The position numbers were made by a program, and so were the translations under genes. The notes below the pieces were generated by a model. That model searched no databases, was not told the DNA's origin, and saw only the letters and a program-made list of their open reading frames with translations. A stretch of 64,000 bases of DNA. Source: Agelaius tricolor. Taxonomy: Eukaryota > Chordata > Aves > Passeriformes > Icteridae. The stretch is taken from assembly GCA_023055355.1 (NCBI GenBank), contig JALJCS010000051.1, positions 1,302,001 to 1,366,000 on the forward strand, written 5' to 3'. Each line of letters starts with the position of its first letter. The stretch's first letter is position 1. Shown here in pieces: positions 46,983 through 58,042 of the stretch.

Positions 46983-47490
46983 AATGAGCCCTGTGGTGCA
47001 TTTGGAGCTGAGCCCTTCAACCTCAGGGCCTGAGAGGAGATTGCACAAACCTTTCCAGGAGTCAAAGTCAGAGGAAAAACTCAAAGTGTCTCAAGGCATG
47101 AATGGGTCCCTCTGAGGTCCATCCTTAACAGAGGCTCTTCATGGACTCCTTGGAGGAGAGAACTGGAGGCCAGGATGGCATGAGATCCTCTCAGAGACTC
47201 AGTGTAGAAAGGAAAATCCATAAAGTACCTCAAAAACCTTGAGTATCTCAAAGTATTAATGAGCCCCACTGAGTGTTGTTCCTGACAAAGCCTCTCCAGG
47301 GACTAATTACAGCAGATAATTGGAGGCCAGGATTGCACAAACCTCTCAGAGACTCCAAGGCAAAAGCCAAAGCCAAAGTCCTTTGAAAAACCTGCAGTCC
47401 CTGCAGGGAGCACGAAGGAGCCCCCAGGGCCATTGCTGAGCAAGGCTCCCCAGGGACTCCTTGCAGCAGATCCTTGAGGCCACTGGGATG
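46983..47490 (+). repeat. Tandem repeat of about 156 bp upstream of the olfactory receptor
   Basis: Units start near 46,983, 47,100, 47,256 and 47,413 with TAATGAGCCCC or GAATGGGTCCC. They share CTCTTCATGGACTCCTTGGA and GGAGGCCAGGATTGCACAAA words. The last unit is partial. Confidence 0.7.
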
Positions 47491-47499
47491 TGGGCTAGG

Positions 47500-49017
47500 G
47501 GGGGATGCTGAGGGCAGCACAAGGGGCTGACAGTGCCCAGCCTGGCTGGGGCTGGGCCAGGAGGCCCCAGGGCCTCAGCACAAGGTGTCTCCTCCCAGCC
47601 CTTGGTGACACAGACCCTGCTGTGGCCCAGGGCACCAAGACTTGGCTTCTCTTTGTCCCCACCTGTCATCACTGCCTGCAGTTCTCTGCTCTGCCTGGGG
47701 CCTGGGGACACTTGCTCAGTCGTGTCCCTCACTGGGACCCATTAAAAGTCCAAGAAAGTTTGGAGTTGGATTCTGCCTTGGAGTTCTGGAGAGGTTTCTT
47801 CAGCTCCCTCTCAGGGACTGATGTCCAGGGCCTGAGCACAAAGCCCCAGAGGCTGATTAAAGTCCTTGTGCTGTGTCTGTGCTGCTGAGCTGGGCTGGGC
47901 TCCTGGCCCAGAGGCAGCTCCTGGTCACCAAGAAGAGCTTCAAAAGCACATTTCTCTTGAGGAGCAGCTCTTGTGCCAGCCCAGCAGGGCTGGGGCACTG
48001 CCTGCAGCCAGCCCGGGCACAGCACAGAGGCACAGAGAGCTTCAATCAGTCAGGGCTGGGAAGGGGCTGAGAAGTGCCTGGGGCACAATCACTGCCAGCC
48101 CTTGGCACAGGAACCTCTGGCTGCAGGACAATGCAGCTGCAGCTCCTGGAGCCATCTCCTGCAGCTGGAACATGCCAATGCCTGCAGAGCCTGTGAGTAC
48201 ATTCTCTGCTTGTCTCTTGTGCAGAGCAGCCAGGGGTGCCCAGGGCTGTCCTGCAGAGCAGGGTCCTGCAGCCCAGGGTGCTGTGCTGGGGCAGGGACTC
48301 TGCTGCCTGCCAGGGACAGCTCTCAGCCAGCCCTGGCAGCTGCTCCCAGCACTGGGGGACAAGATCTGGGTGGCAGGAGACAGCTGGTGAGGCTTGGGAG
48401 TGTTCTCCTTGTGTGGGGAGGATGCTGCATTGTTCAGGACTGCTCCCAGCATGGCATTGAACTGCAGAACATTTCCCAATAGATTATACAGGGAGTACAG
48501 CAAGGCAGGGGATGCATAAAAGGGAAAATCCTGCTTTTTTAATCTACTGCTGCTGGTTCCTGAGATGGGAAATTGCCCATAGATATTCATCTCTCAGTTA
48601 AGACTGAGAAAAATAAAAAGAAAATTTCTCTCAGATCTGAATAAATTCCGCAGTGACAGAAATCAGCCCTTACAGGCAGCCTCAGAGCTGCTTTTCCAGC
48701 CTCCTCAGGGTTGCTCTGACGTTGCCATCAGAGCCTGCAGAGCCAGAGCTGCCCCGGGGCAGTGCCTGAGCTGGGAGGGCTCTGCAGGGCAGAGCTGAGC
48801 CCCCAGGGCTGGGCTGGGCTCTGGCAGCACTGGCAGGGCCCAGCCCTGGGCACAGGGAAGCAGCTGCTGGCAGGGACAGCTCCAGGCAGCAGAGCCCTGG
48901 GCAGGCAGTGGGGGGAAAGTGCCCCCAGGCTGTGCTGGGATATTTCAAGTCCTCTCCAAACCCAACTATTCCATGATTACTTTTCTTACAGATCCCCATG
49001 CCAAGGCATCAGAGGAA
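47500..49017 (+). other. Upstream region of the olfactory receptor gene
   Basis: 47,640-47,800 is homologous, inverted, to 6,775-6,945. Near 48,990 a TTTTCTTACAG acceptor stands 28 bases before the start codon, as expected for the 3' splice site of a non-coding leader exon. The upstream exon itself was not identified. The rest shows no gene. Confidence 0.5.
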
Positions 49018-49950
49018 ATGTCCAACAGCAGCTCCATCAGGCAGTTCCTGCTGCTGGCATTGGCAGACACGCGGCAGCTGCAGCTCCTGCACTTCTGCCT
49101 CTTGCTGGGCATCTCCCTGGCTGCCCTCCTGGGCAACGGCCTCATCATCAGCGCCGTAGCCTGCGGCCACCACCTGCACACGCCCATGTTCTTCTTCCTG
49201 CTCAACCTGGCCCTCGCTGACCTGGGCTCCATCTGCACCACTGTCCCCAAAGCCATGCACAATTCCCTCTGGGACACCAGCAACATCTCCTACACTGGAT
49301 GTGCTGCACAGGTCTTTTTTTTTGGATATTTCATCGCAGCAGAATTTTCCCTCCTGACCGTGATGTGCTATGACCGCTACGTGTCCATCTGCAAACCCCT
49401 GCACTACGGGACCCTCCTGGGCAGCAGAGCTTGTGCCCACATGGCAGCAGCTGCCTGGGCCAGTGCCTTTCTCAATGCTCTCATGCACACAGCCAATACA
49501 TTTTCCCTGCCCCTGTGCCATGGCAATGCCCTGGGCCAGTTCTTCTGTGAAATCCCACAGATCCTCAAGCTCTCATGCTCCAAATCCCACCTCAGGGAAC
49601 TGGGACTTCTTGCTGTTAGTGTGTCTTTGGTATTTGGTTGCTTTGTGTTCATTGTTTTCTCCTATGTGCAGATCTTCAGGGCTGTGCTGAGGATCCCCTC
49701 TGAGCAGGGACGGCACAAAGCCTTTTCCACCTGCCTCCCTCACCTGGCTGTGGTCTCCCTGTTTGTCAGCACTGTCATGTTTGCCTACCTGAAGCCCCCC
49801 TTCATCACCTCTCCATCCCTGGATCTGTCAGTGTCAGTTCTGTACTCAGTGGTGCCCCCAGCCCTGAACCCCCTCATCTACAGCCTGAGGAACCAGGAGC
49901 TCAAGGCTGCAGTGAGGAGCCTGATCACTGGAAAATTTCAGAAGCATTAA
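49018..49950 (+). CDS. Olfactory receptor, OR14-like, intact single coding exon
   Basis: Seven-transmembrane, G-protein-coupled odorant receptor of the ciliary membrane of olfactory neurons; 310 codons, the usual family length. The start chosen is the ATG opening MSNSSSIRQF, with an N-glycosylation site (NSS) near residue 3. An upstream in-frame ATG at 48,919 lies before a likely splice acceptor and is not used. Family motifs: LLGNGLI (TM1), HLHTPMFFFLLNLALADLG (TM2), MCYDRYVSICKPLHY (end of TM3, Cys in place of the more common Ala), a Cys-rich second outer loop, KAFSTCLPHLAVV (TM6) and PPALNPLIYSLRN (TM7, NPxxY type). No stop or frameshift. The NSSSI..FLLL start and the TM motifs fit the bird-expanded family 14 (gamma-c) receptors. 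AATAAA follows at 49,980. Confidence 0.93.
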   Translation: MSNSSSIRQFLLLALADTRQLQLLHFCLLLGISLAALLGNGLIISAVACGHHLHTPMFFFLLNLALADLGSICTTVPKAMHNSLWDTSNISYTGCAAQVFFFGYFIAAEFSLLTVMCYDRYVSICKPLHYGTLLGSRACAHMAAAAWASAFLNALMHTANTFSLPLCHGNALGQFFCEIPQILKLSCSKSHLRELGLLAVSVSLVFGCFVFIVFSYVQIFRAVLRIPSEQGRHKAFSTCLPHLAVVSLFVSTVMFAYLKPPFITSPSLDLSVSVLYSVVPPALNPLIYSLRNQELKAAVRSLITGKFQKH

Positions 49951-49979
49951 ACTGCTGGTCAGTGTTTCCAAATCACTTG

Positions 49980-49985
49980 TAATAA
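49980..49985 (+). terminator. Poly(A) signal AATAAA of the olfactory receptor gene
   Basis: AATAAA stands 30 bases after the stop codon. Olfactory receptor transcripts often run further, so a more distal site could also be used. Confidence 0.5.
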
Positions 49986-49999
49986 AAGTCATATTTGAT

Positions 50000-50730
50000 A
50001 CTTCTTGGTTTCATTTTAGAGTTTCTTTACCTTTGTTTTAATTTTTTCTTATTGTCCACAAAGAAATGTCATTGTTCGTGCCATTTCTCATTTTGTTTCT
50101 CTCCACCTTCCCTGTGGCCACACACTCTGTCAATGAGGGGCTGCACTCTCGGTGGCTTTAAGGGAACTAAAGGATCTCCCAGCAGAGTTTTCTGCAGAGA
50201 TGCCCTTGTGTTGCCCTCTCTGGAGCTGCAGCAGCAATGTCTGTGTGCAGAGCTGGGGCAGATCAGTGCTGGCCCAGCAGCAGCAGCAGCAGCACTTGGT
50301 GTTGCCAATGCTGCTGCCGTGGCCCTGCCCCGCTGCCCTGGTGGCCCTGGTGTTGCTGCAGGGCCTGAGTGCTCTCGGGGCCGGGCACAGCCCTGGGGGT
50401 GGCAGTGCCGGGGCTGCAGCAGGGACAGGCCATGGGCACTGCTGGGGCAGCGCTGACGCCTCAGGCCAGGGCCTGGGCACGCTGCTGGCTCATGTCCAGC
50501 CTGCTGTCCATCAGTCCCTGCAGGTCTTTTCTGCCTGGCTGCTCTCCAGCCACTCTGTCCCCAGGCTGTAGTACAGCAGGGGTTCTTGTGGCCAAAGTGC
50601 AGGACCCGGCACTGGGACTTGTTAAACCTCACCTTGTTGGATTTGGGCCCTGGATCCAGCCTGTCCAGGGCCCTGTGCAGAGCCCTCCTACCCTCCAGCA
50701 GATGCACACTCCCAGCCAACTTGGTGTCAC
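50000..50730. other. Gene-free stretch downstream of the olfactory receptor
   Basis: AT-rich to 50,130, then G+C rich with a short (CAG)n run at 50,277-50,294. From about 50,600 text similar to CR1 3' coding DNA on the minus strand appears (reverse of CCAAGTCCCAGTGCCGGGTC), so part may be a CR1 fragment. No gene was seen. Confidence 0.4.
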
Positions 50731-51640
50731 CAGGGTTCCATGAGGCCCCAGAGTGTCCCAAGGGTCTCCATGATTTCAGGATGCCTCCCAGTGTCACAAT
50801 GTCCCTTTGGTTCCATGGGATCACTTGGTGTCACAATGTCTCATGGATCCTTTGGCCCTGCAGTGTCACAATGACCATTGCTCCCCCCAGGCCCTGCAGT
50901 GTCACAATGGATCCTTGGTTCCATGAGGTCTGGCAGTGCAGCAATGCTCTCCTTGGTGCCACAGTGTCACAATGGCCTCTTGGTCCCAAGGGCCACCACG
51001 GTATCAAATATGATTCCTTCATTCCAGGAGTCCCTGAGGAGCAGCCCTGGCGCCTTGGTTCCATGGGGCCCTGCAGTGTCACAATGGCCCCATCATGACA
51101 CCAGGTCCTGCTCTGTCACAATGCTCTGCATGGTTCCACAAGGCCCTGCAGGGTCACAGTGGCCTCTGTGGTTCCATGAGGCCTCAAAGTGCCACAATGA
51201 ATTCCTTGGTGCTGCAGTGTCACAATGGAGCCCTGGTGACACAAGATACTGCAGTGTCCCCAGGGACCCTTGGTTCCATGGGGCACCACAGTGTCACAAT
51301 TGTTCCCTCAGTTCCCAGAGTCCTTGTAATGGAGCAATGGCCCCTTGATTCCATTGTCCCCAGGCTCTCCCAAGGCTCTCCTTGGTTCCGCAGTGGCACA
51401 ATGGACCCTTGGTTCCACAAGTCCCTGCAGGGTGACAGTGGCCTCTGTGGTTCCTGCAGGACCCAGACTGTCACCATGGACTCCTTGCTTCCATTCAGCC
51501 CCACAGTGTCACCCTGGCCCCTTGGCTCTGTGCTGCCATGTCGTACACAGTGTCACCATGGTCCTCTTGGTGCCACCAGGCCTGCAGTGTCACAATGGCC
51601 CCTTGCTTCCCCAGGCCCTGCAGTGTCACAATCATCAGAG
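50730..51640 (+). repeat. CACAGTGTCACAATGG minisatellite, array 3 (long)
   Basis: About 20-25 units of 35-45 bp with the core CAGTGTCACAATGG and spacers such as CCCTTGGTTCCATGGGGCC. It is the longest array of this family here. The end nearest 51,640 is part of the outer inverted arm. Frames through it are repeat artefacts. Confidence 0.88.
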
Positions 51641-52185
51641 AATCAACCAGGCTGGAAATGAACTTGGAGAGTATCGAGGCCAACCTGGCACCCAACACCA
51701 CCTTGTCACCCAGACCATGGCACTGAGTGCCACATCCAGTCTTTTCTTAAACACCTCCAGGGATGGTGACTCACCCACCTCCCTGGGCAGCCCATTCCAA
51801 TGCCCAATCACCCTTTGTGTGGAGAATATTTCCTAATGTCCAGCCTAAACTTTACCTGGTGCAGCAAAAGGCTGTGTCCTCTTGTCCTGTCCCTGTTCCC
51901 TGGGAAAAGAGCCTGACCCCCCACCTGGCTGCACCCTCCTGTCAAGGATTTGTAGAGAGAGATGAGGTCTCCCCTGAGCCTCCTCTTCTCCAGGATAAAC
52001 AACCCCAGCTCCCTCAGACACTGCTCCTCACAAGACTTTCTTCCAGTCCTCTGACCAGCCTTGTTGCCCATCTCTGGACACGCTCCAGCTCCTCCATGTC
52101 CTTCCTAAATTGGGGGCCCAGAACTGGACACAGCACTCGAGGTGCTGCCCAACCAGTGCTGAGCACAGGGGAAGAATCCCTGCCC
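51640..52185 (-). mobile_element. CR1 LINE 3' fragment, right arm
   Basis: Minus-strand CR1 sequence collinear with 8,279-8,790, including the reverse complements of CACCTCGAGTGCTGTGTCCA and GAAATATTCTCCACACAAAG. Frameshifted and 5'-truncated. Confidence 0.85.
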
Positions 52186-52229
52186 TGCTCCTGCTGGCCA
52201 CACCATTCCTGATCCATAGGAGTGCCAGG

Positions 52230-52660
52230 GGCTGGATGAGGGAAATGCTGGGGAGGGGGTGGGGAAAAATTCTGATTGATTGTCAGTCATGAAGGGTCTT
52301 GATTTTCATATCTGTTCAAACTGCTTTAAAAGCTGCTGGGGATCAATATCAATTGGACATTGCTGAGATCAATCTATAAACAGGAAAATAAAACTTAACC
52401 AAACAAAACTGTATTCTTTGCATTGTTTTATACTATTGTATATTCACTTTGAGTACACTTCTGTCATCTGTCTAATTAACCACATTAAGAACTGAAAACT
52501 TGAAATGTTCCCCAGGGCCTTTTCTTGTTCAGGTATTCTGAACAAATGTTTATGAGCTCTTCTCACTGAATTCCTGAACTGAAGAGCTCAAGAAAGAAGA
52601 AGTCTCCAGGGCACTAAAATCCATCAGCAGCCTGCAAGTGGTTGAGGATCCATCCCCATG
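52230..52660. repeat. Dispersed block X, third copy
   Basis: Direct copy of 1,090-1,560 and inverted copy of 7,440-7,850. The copy inside the inverted arm pair is the closer one. Confidence 0.7.
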
Positions 52661-53159
52661 AGAGCAGCAATGAACAGAAATGGGCACAGCTTTGTGGCTG
52701 CTGTCCCAGCTTTGGCATGGGCCCTGGGCCTGGAGCAGGAGCAGCTCTTGAGGGCCCCAAGGCCGGGGCTCTTGTGCTGCCCTGGGCAGATGGGATGGCA
52801 GCAGGGGCTGCAGAGCTCTCAGCACCTCAGGCCGAGGGGAGCAGGGCAGCCAGGGAGCCTCCTTTGGCCTTGGCCAAGCCCCTTCCCCCATGGCTGGGGC
52901 TGAGTCCTGTGGCAGCTGCAGCTGCTGCTGTGCCCTTGGCAGGGGCTGAGGCCGTGGGGCCAGTGCCCAGAGCAGCCTGGCCTGAGCAGAGCTGTGGGGG
53001 CAGAGCCGGCTGGGCTGGGCTGGGCTCAGAGAGCCCCTTGGTGCTGCCCAGAGCTCAGGGCAGCTGGCAGAGCTTGCAGGGAGCTGGGCTGGGCTCCGAG
53101 AGCCTGGCCCAGAAACCATCAGTGTCCATCTCAGCCTGGCTGAGCGTGCAGGGGCAGGA

Positions 53160-54080
53160 CTCAGGCCAGGCCTTGTGGGGCAGGGCCAGCGCCTGTGCAA
53201 GGCATTGCAAATAGGCAAGTGGCCCAGAGAGGAGGCTGCTCTGTGCCCTTGGTGGCAGGGACAGAGCAGGGAGGGGGCCCAGGACATTTGTCAGTGCCAG
53301 CCTCTGTGCCCATGTGTTGGCAGCCCTGGCTGCTGAGCCCAGCTTTGGCCTGGGCTGAGTTTGGCTGTGGCCCAGCTCCATCCTCCTGCGGGGCTCAGGG
53401 CCTGTTCCCGGCCATGGCCAGCCCTGGCTGCCTCTCTGCTGGCCCAGAGGCCGGCAGAGCCCGGGGCAGGGCTGTCTGTGCAGCCCCACAGGTGCCAGGG
53501 GCTCTGCAGGAGCTGGCAGAGGCTGCCCAGCAGGGAGGCCATGGGGCACGGAGCCCCAAGGCTGCTGTGGGCACCACGGCACAGGGGCCGTTCCCAGCCG
53601 CAATGCTCCTGGCCTGGGCTGGGCCTGCACAGGGGCTGGGCCACCATGGCTGGGCCTGCACAGGGGCTGGGCCACCATGGCTGGGCCAGCACAGGGCCAC
53701 AAAGGGGCCACGCAGCCGCTGCCAGGGCTGACAGCAAGGCCAGGCCCACACAAGCAATTGCTGAGCATGGCCTGCGCTGGCCAGGCCTGACTGTGCCAAA
53801 GGCAGAGCTCAGCTGCCCTTGGCGGCTGCATCAACACTCCAGAGCCCAAAGAGCCTCCATGGCTGTGCTGGTGACCAAGGCTGCAGGAGGGAAATACAGG
53901 GCTGCTGCGGGATGGGGAGGCCATTGAATTCCAGCACACACCTCAGCTCTCTGATGATCCCGGCACCATGCTGGGCCCTGTTTCAGCCTGGAGCAGAGCA
54001 GATGTTGATGGGACAAGAGCCCTGTGGGACTGTCAGGGACCTGCAGCTTGCAAGGTGCTCTGCTCTCCCCCAGGTGCTCT
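53160..54080. other. G+C-rich gene-free stretch
   Basis: Frames over 150 codons occur on both strands, but none shows a domain. At 53,607-53,700 a 32-bp unit (GGGCCACCATGGCTGGGCCT core) is repeated about three times. Confidence 0.45.
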
Positions 54081-54256
54081 CGGAGAGATCCAATCCCAGC
54101 TCAGGGCACCTCAGGGCACAAGTGGCACTGCCTCGATGATGTCTGCCTCGAAATTGGCACAGGTGTTAATACCTGTTGGTTTCATAATATACAAGCAAAT
54201 CTTTATTATCTGGGTCATTAGAGTACTTTCAAGAAATGGCAATAGTTTTCCACCAG
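54080..54256. repeat. Dispersed block Y, second copy
   Basis: Direct match to 1-200. It is cut off at 54,256 by the start of an LTR-like element. Confidence 0.7.
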
Positions 54257-55719
54257 TGTCCTGGTTTGAAAAGGATGTGAGTTTTTTGGGATGCTGTTGT
54301 CAAACCAATAGGTGCTCAGATTTGAATTTTGGCACCTGGTGTGGCCACTGAGGACATGGATACTCCTCTGAGAACACAGGGGGTTAAAAGCAGGGAACTC
54401 CCAGGGGGAGCTCTCTTGGGTTCTGTCTGTGAAAGAGGTCAGAGCTGCCCTGCCCGGCTGCGGGCTGGCAGGGGAGGGGAAGCCATGCAGCCGCGTGAGG
54501 TAGGCCGGGCCTTGGACAGAGAGGGGAGGTGAAGGCCCCTGCAGGATGGAAGGGTGGAGGAACATTGGAGAGTCATCGGGCAGCCAGCCCCCCAGAGAGA
54601 AAGAGAGAAAGAGAGAGAGAAAGAGAGTGAGCCTGTGCCTGTGCTTGTGCCAGCTTGAAATTCAGTATCACATGCAGGCAGCACGGCCGGCCATAAAGGA
54701 GAAGGGGGGTGCAGCGAGAAGGTGCCTGGCAGGGCAGCCATGGGAGTTCTGGACAGGCAGAGCCTGAGATTTTTAACCCTTTTCTTGGATGATGGAAACC
54801 TTACTGATCCTCCTGGAGTTGAATGAGAAGAGAGATAGAGATGAGATAAGAGGAAATGGGCCACGAGAGAAGTTGAGAAGAATCTTCGTTGAGAGGAGGT
54901 GATGGAATGGCCTTTGGCTGGACTTCTCTTGTATAGCCATGAACAGAACCATTTTTTTCCTGTGACGCAGAGACTGCATCTAGGGGGAGGCAATGGCTTG
55001 GAGCCAAGGGAGTGCAGTGATGTTATGTGAAGGAGTGCGTGAACAGAGACAACGGGTGAGGAGGGTGGTGTTGCTCTCCATCTTCAGGGAAGAAGAAGAA
55101 GATCTCTGTTCTTGACAGAGATCCCCTCGGCCCCAGGGGCTGAATTTGGGAGGGACAGGTGTCCCAAAAGTGAGAGACTGTGCTTTTTTTGGAACTGGGC
55201 AAAGCATCCTTAAAAGGGGAACCCTAGAAGCAGCTCTGGTCCATGTGCAGTGGTGAGACCACTGGGCATGAAAGGAAGATGTCACGATGGCAAATGATCT
55301 CCAGGCAGTGCCACGTGTGACATGGAAACACAAAAGGTCTCAACTGTGTTTCCAGGGGAAGCCTATGGCACAAGAGGGACTCCTCTCTTCTTGATGAACT
55401 GAGAACTGATTATCTAAAGGCTGGTGATGGACTGAGAGTTGGTGATCTGAGGGGTGGTAACTGAATTGAGAATCCAAGGTTTTGTCTTACTGTGATGTAT
55501 TGGGAATTTGGTGGGGGGAGGAGGAATGTTTGGAAGGTTTTCATCCTGAGTTCTCTGTGTTTCTTTTATATATTGTAAGTTAATAAAGTTGGTTTTTTTC
55601 CCTTTTATTCCTCAGCTGGAGCCTGCTTTGCCCTATTCCTGGTCACATCTCACAGCAGACACCAGGGAGAATGTATTTTCATGGGGGCACTGGCATTGCG
55701 CCAGCGTCAAACCGTGACA
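54257..55719 (+). mobile_element. Long LTR-like element
   Basis: Begins TGTCCTGGTTTGAAAAGG where block Y stops and ends CAAACCGTGACA. Inside are purine tracts (GAGAGAAAGAGAG at 54,597-54,630), a TATATATTG near 55,570 and a poly(A) signal (TTAATAAAG) near 55,583, about 135 bases before the end, as in an LTR. No target duplication is visible, so ends are approximate. No coding sequence. Confidence 0.6.
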
Positions 55720-56003
55720 CCTTTGTAGCAGATGATTGGCCCGTCTGTAACTCAGAGCTCCTCCGCACCACAGGTAAGAGACCCAACCTGGCAGATACTT
55801 GGGACAGGTGGACAAAAATGCTGCCCAATGCTCTAGAGGAACCCCAAGAATTGGACCTGTTGGGGTCCTCCAAGGCCACGTACTGTGTCAAATTTTACTT
55901 TAGATGCCTGAAAAACAATTGGCCAGAAACTGACCGGACCAAAAACACATACCAAAAAGACAAATCAGCAATTAACAAAGCCTGTAACTATCCCTATGGA
56001 TAA
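55720..56003 (+). mobile_element. Envelope-like retroviral fragment
   Basis: An open segment of about 90 codons, rich in Trp, Asn, Lys and Thr and with Cys residues, directly follows the LTR-like element and ends at 56,001. Its composition and its position upstream of a polypurine tract and LTR start (57,709-57,721) fit part of an env surface region. I see no diagnostic motif, so this is an inference. It is a short, dead piece. Confidence 0.4.
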
Positions 56004-57708
56004 CTATCAACTCTATTGAAAAGCGGTAAATGCAACGCCTTATTGCCTATCAAATTTTAACATGGTCTGATTTCTTTAACAAGAATGCTAACAAATGTGC
56101 CATATAAAATGATGCCAGATACAGTCACAAAAAGCTGTTGGGTTGTTCAGCAATATGCTAAATTGCACGTTATTATATTTATTTTCCAGTAACCCGGCAC
56201 TTCAAAAAGTCTTACTGAATTTCTGTTTCCATGGAATTTGCAGTTACCATGGGTTTTTCTCATAACTGATTTACTTATAATTCTAACATGCTTGTTACAA
56301 CTTGAATCCCTCCAGTGCACCATCATGCTGTTATTTCACTTATGGCTTATTCACCTTTAAGTAGTTTTTTTGTGTTAATAACCTTGGACAAAATTACATC
56401 ATGCCATTATCTGTAACTTTTAAGGATGTTCATTTTAATTCTGTTAAATTAAAGCCCAATATTGTAATGCTCAGTTACATTCTGTTAAATTAAATAAGGC
56501 AAAGGGGTTTTTTGTTAAATTTTGTAGATTTAATTTCTGTTAAGAAATTAAATTTCTAGATTTGAGTTGTTTTGACTTGGCAATTTGACTCTCTAGATAT
56601 GACAGTTGAACTCTTTTTAAAGGGAGCTTAGGAATTATTATCTGGAAATAATTCTCCAAGTCCCCCCTGAATCGAGGTTTGTCAGCTGTTTGCAGACTCT
56701 GGGATGATGGTACATTATTGCGGAGATTGCTATTTACCTAATTCCACCTATGTTGTTAGCTTTGTCTGCTATTTGAAATATTCCTGATTGTTGTATCCAT
56801 ATTATTCCTAATTGCTCTAAGTTTCTTGTCCACTGCATGTATTATTTTGCTATGATGTTTCTTCATACTCATAACAAAAGACATGCATCTCATTCTTAAA
56901 AAACAATAAAGAAAGGGAATGAATGCCGTAAGAACGTTCAAATAATGCAATATGTACATGAGAAATTTGGACGACTAATCATTTTGAATAATGCAGTATG
57001 TACATGAGAAATTTGGAAAAAAGATCATCACATCTAAATCCCAGTTGAGTGTACCACAGTGAAGCCTGATTGATTCATTAACTTCAGGAGAAGATGTGCC
57101 TGTGTTTCATCAGCAGCAGTTCAAAGCAGTCACCTGTTCATTCCATCAGATACTGATCAGCTCTGAAAAAATGAGGCCCAGTGCAAAGAGAAATAACCTC
57201 ATCACCTTGCAGCCTTTGCTTAAAAGGTTTCCTTGCAGCCTTTGTGGCCAGGGCAGGAACAGGAGGAGGACTGCCCAGACATGGCTGTGTCTGGACACTG
57301 ACAGAGGCAATTTGCCAACAAAAGCCTCCTGGCATCCTCACGGTACAGAGCTCCTACGAACCTTCTCCAGTTATTCCCTGTTCCAGCACCCAGGAGGACA
57401 TTCAGTGATGTCAAAGATCAACATTTCCAGCTCATAGACTTTCTCATACTTCTCAACTCATTGGAAACAATGGTCATTTCTTTCCATTTCCCTAAGAGAC
57501 ATTGGACATTATTCTTTTGTTTTCTCATGCTGCAAAACCCTGCGTCAATGACTTGATGGAATTTGGTAAGTTTTGTTGATTGTAATTGGTCTTTTATCTA
57601 TCTTATCCCACATCTAACAGATAACCAGTGATAACCTTGATGAGATAATGCCCTCACAAGAGTGAGCTGTTTCAACATCAGAACATAGGAGCCTTTTTTA
57701 AATGAACG
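56003..57708 (+). mobile_element. AT-rich retroviral remnant (probable)
   Basis: No frame longer than about 110 codons. AATGCAGTATGTACATGAGAAATTTGG occurs twice in near-identical form (about 56,944 and 56,991), a 47-bp duplication. Bounded by the env-like piece and a polypurine tract, it is probably decayed env DNA. Confidence 0.35.
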
Positions 57709-57960
57709 AAAAGGGGGAGATGTCATAGACAGGTAGAATAATGATAAAAGAAAGGCCCTATGAAATCAGGCCTTGTTCTGCCATGTTAATAGCTGGCCTG
57801 TCATCACTTCGGAGTGCAGCTAAGCAGTTACAAGTTCCCATGTGAAGCTATTGTGAGAATGAGACTTTGTGAGCAATCTGTTCTGAGGGTGAAAAACAAA
57901 TGCACCTGCAACAACAAGGGATTTGTCCCATGAGAATCAGTGAAGAGAACAGGTAAACAA
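57709..57960 (+). mobile_element. Polypurine tract and start of a 3' LTR
   Basis: AAAAGGGGGAGA at 57,709-57,720 is immediately followed by TGTCATAGACAGG, the arrangement of a retroviral plus-strand primer and LTR start. The LTR can be followed only for about 240 bases before HYDIN-like terminal exon DNA begins, so it is truncated. Confidence 0.6.
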
Positions 57961-57993
57961 TACAATAGAGAGATCTGATGCACAAGTAAAATC

Positions 57994-57999
57994 TATTTT
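57994..57999 (-). terminator. Poly(A) signal for the HYDIN-like transcript
   Basis: On the minus strand GGTTAATAAAATAG lies about 45 bases after the TAG at 58,043. The position is plausible for a 3' end. Confidence 0.5.
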
Positions 58000-58042
58000 A
58001 TTAACCAATAATAGAATAACTGATAAGAAATCTCTGAACTTA

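Larger units (their letters stand above)
51455..53160 (-). repeat. Outer inverted duplication, right arm (partner 6,948-9,004)
   Basis: Reverse complement of the left outer arm, with the CR1, minisatellite and block X parts in mirrored order and an empty site where the left arm carries an LTR. Similarity is very high by eye. Confidence 0.85.

Noticed and set aside
48919..49017. Upstream in-frame ATG for the olfactory receptor
   Set aside because: It lies before a strong splice acceptor (near 48,990), and the protein would gain 33 residues with no receptor-like character. The MSNSSS start is the family norm.
3950..52000. CRISPR-like arrays among the many short tandem repeats
   Set aside because: The repeats have no unique spacers of constant size and no cas genes, and the genome is vertebrate.
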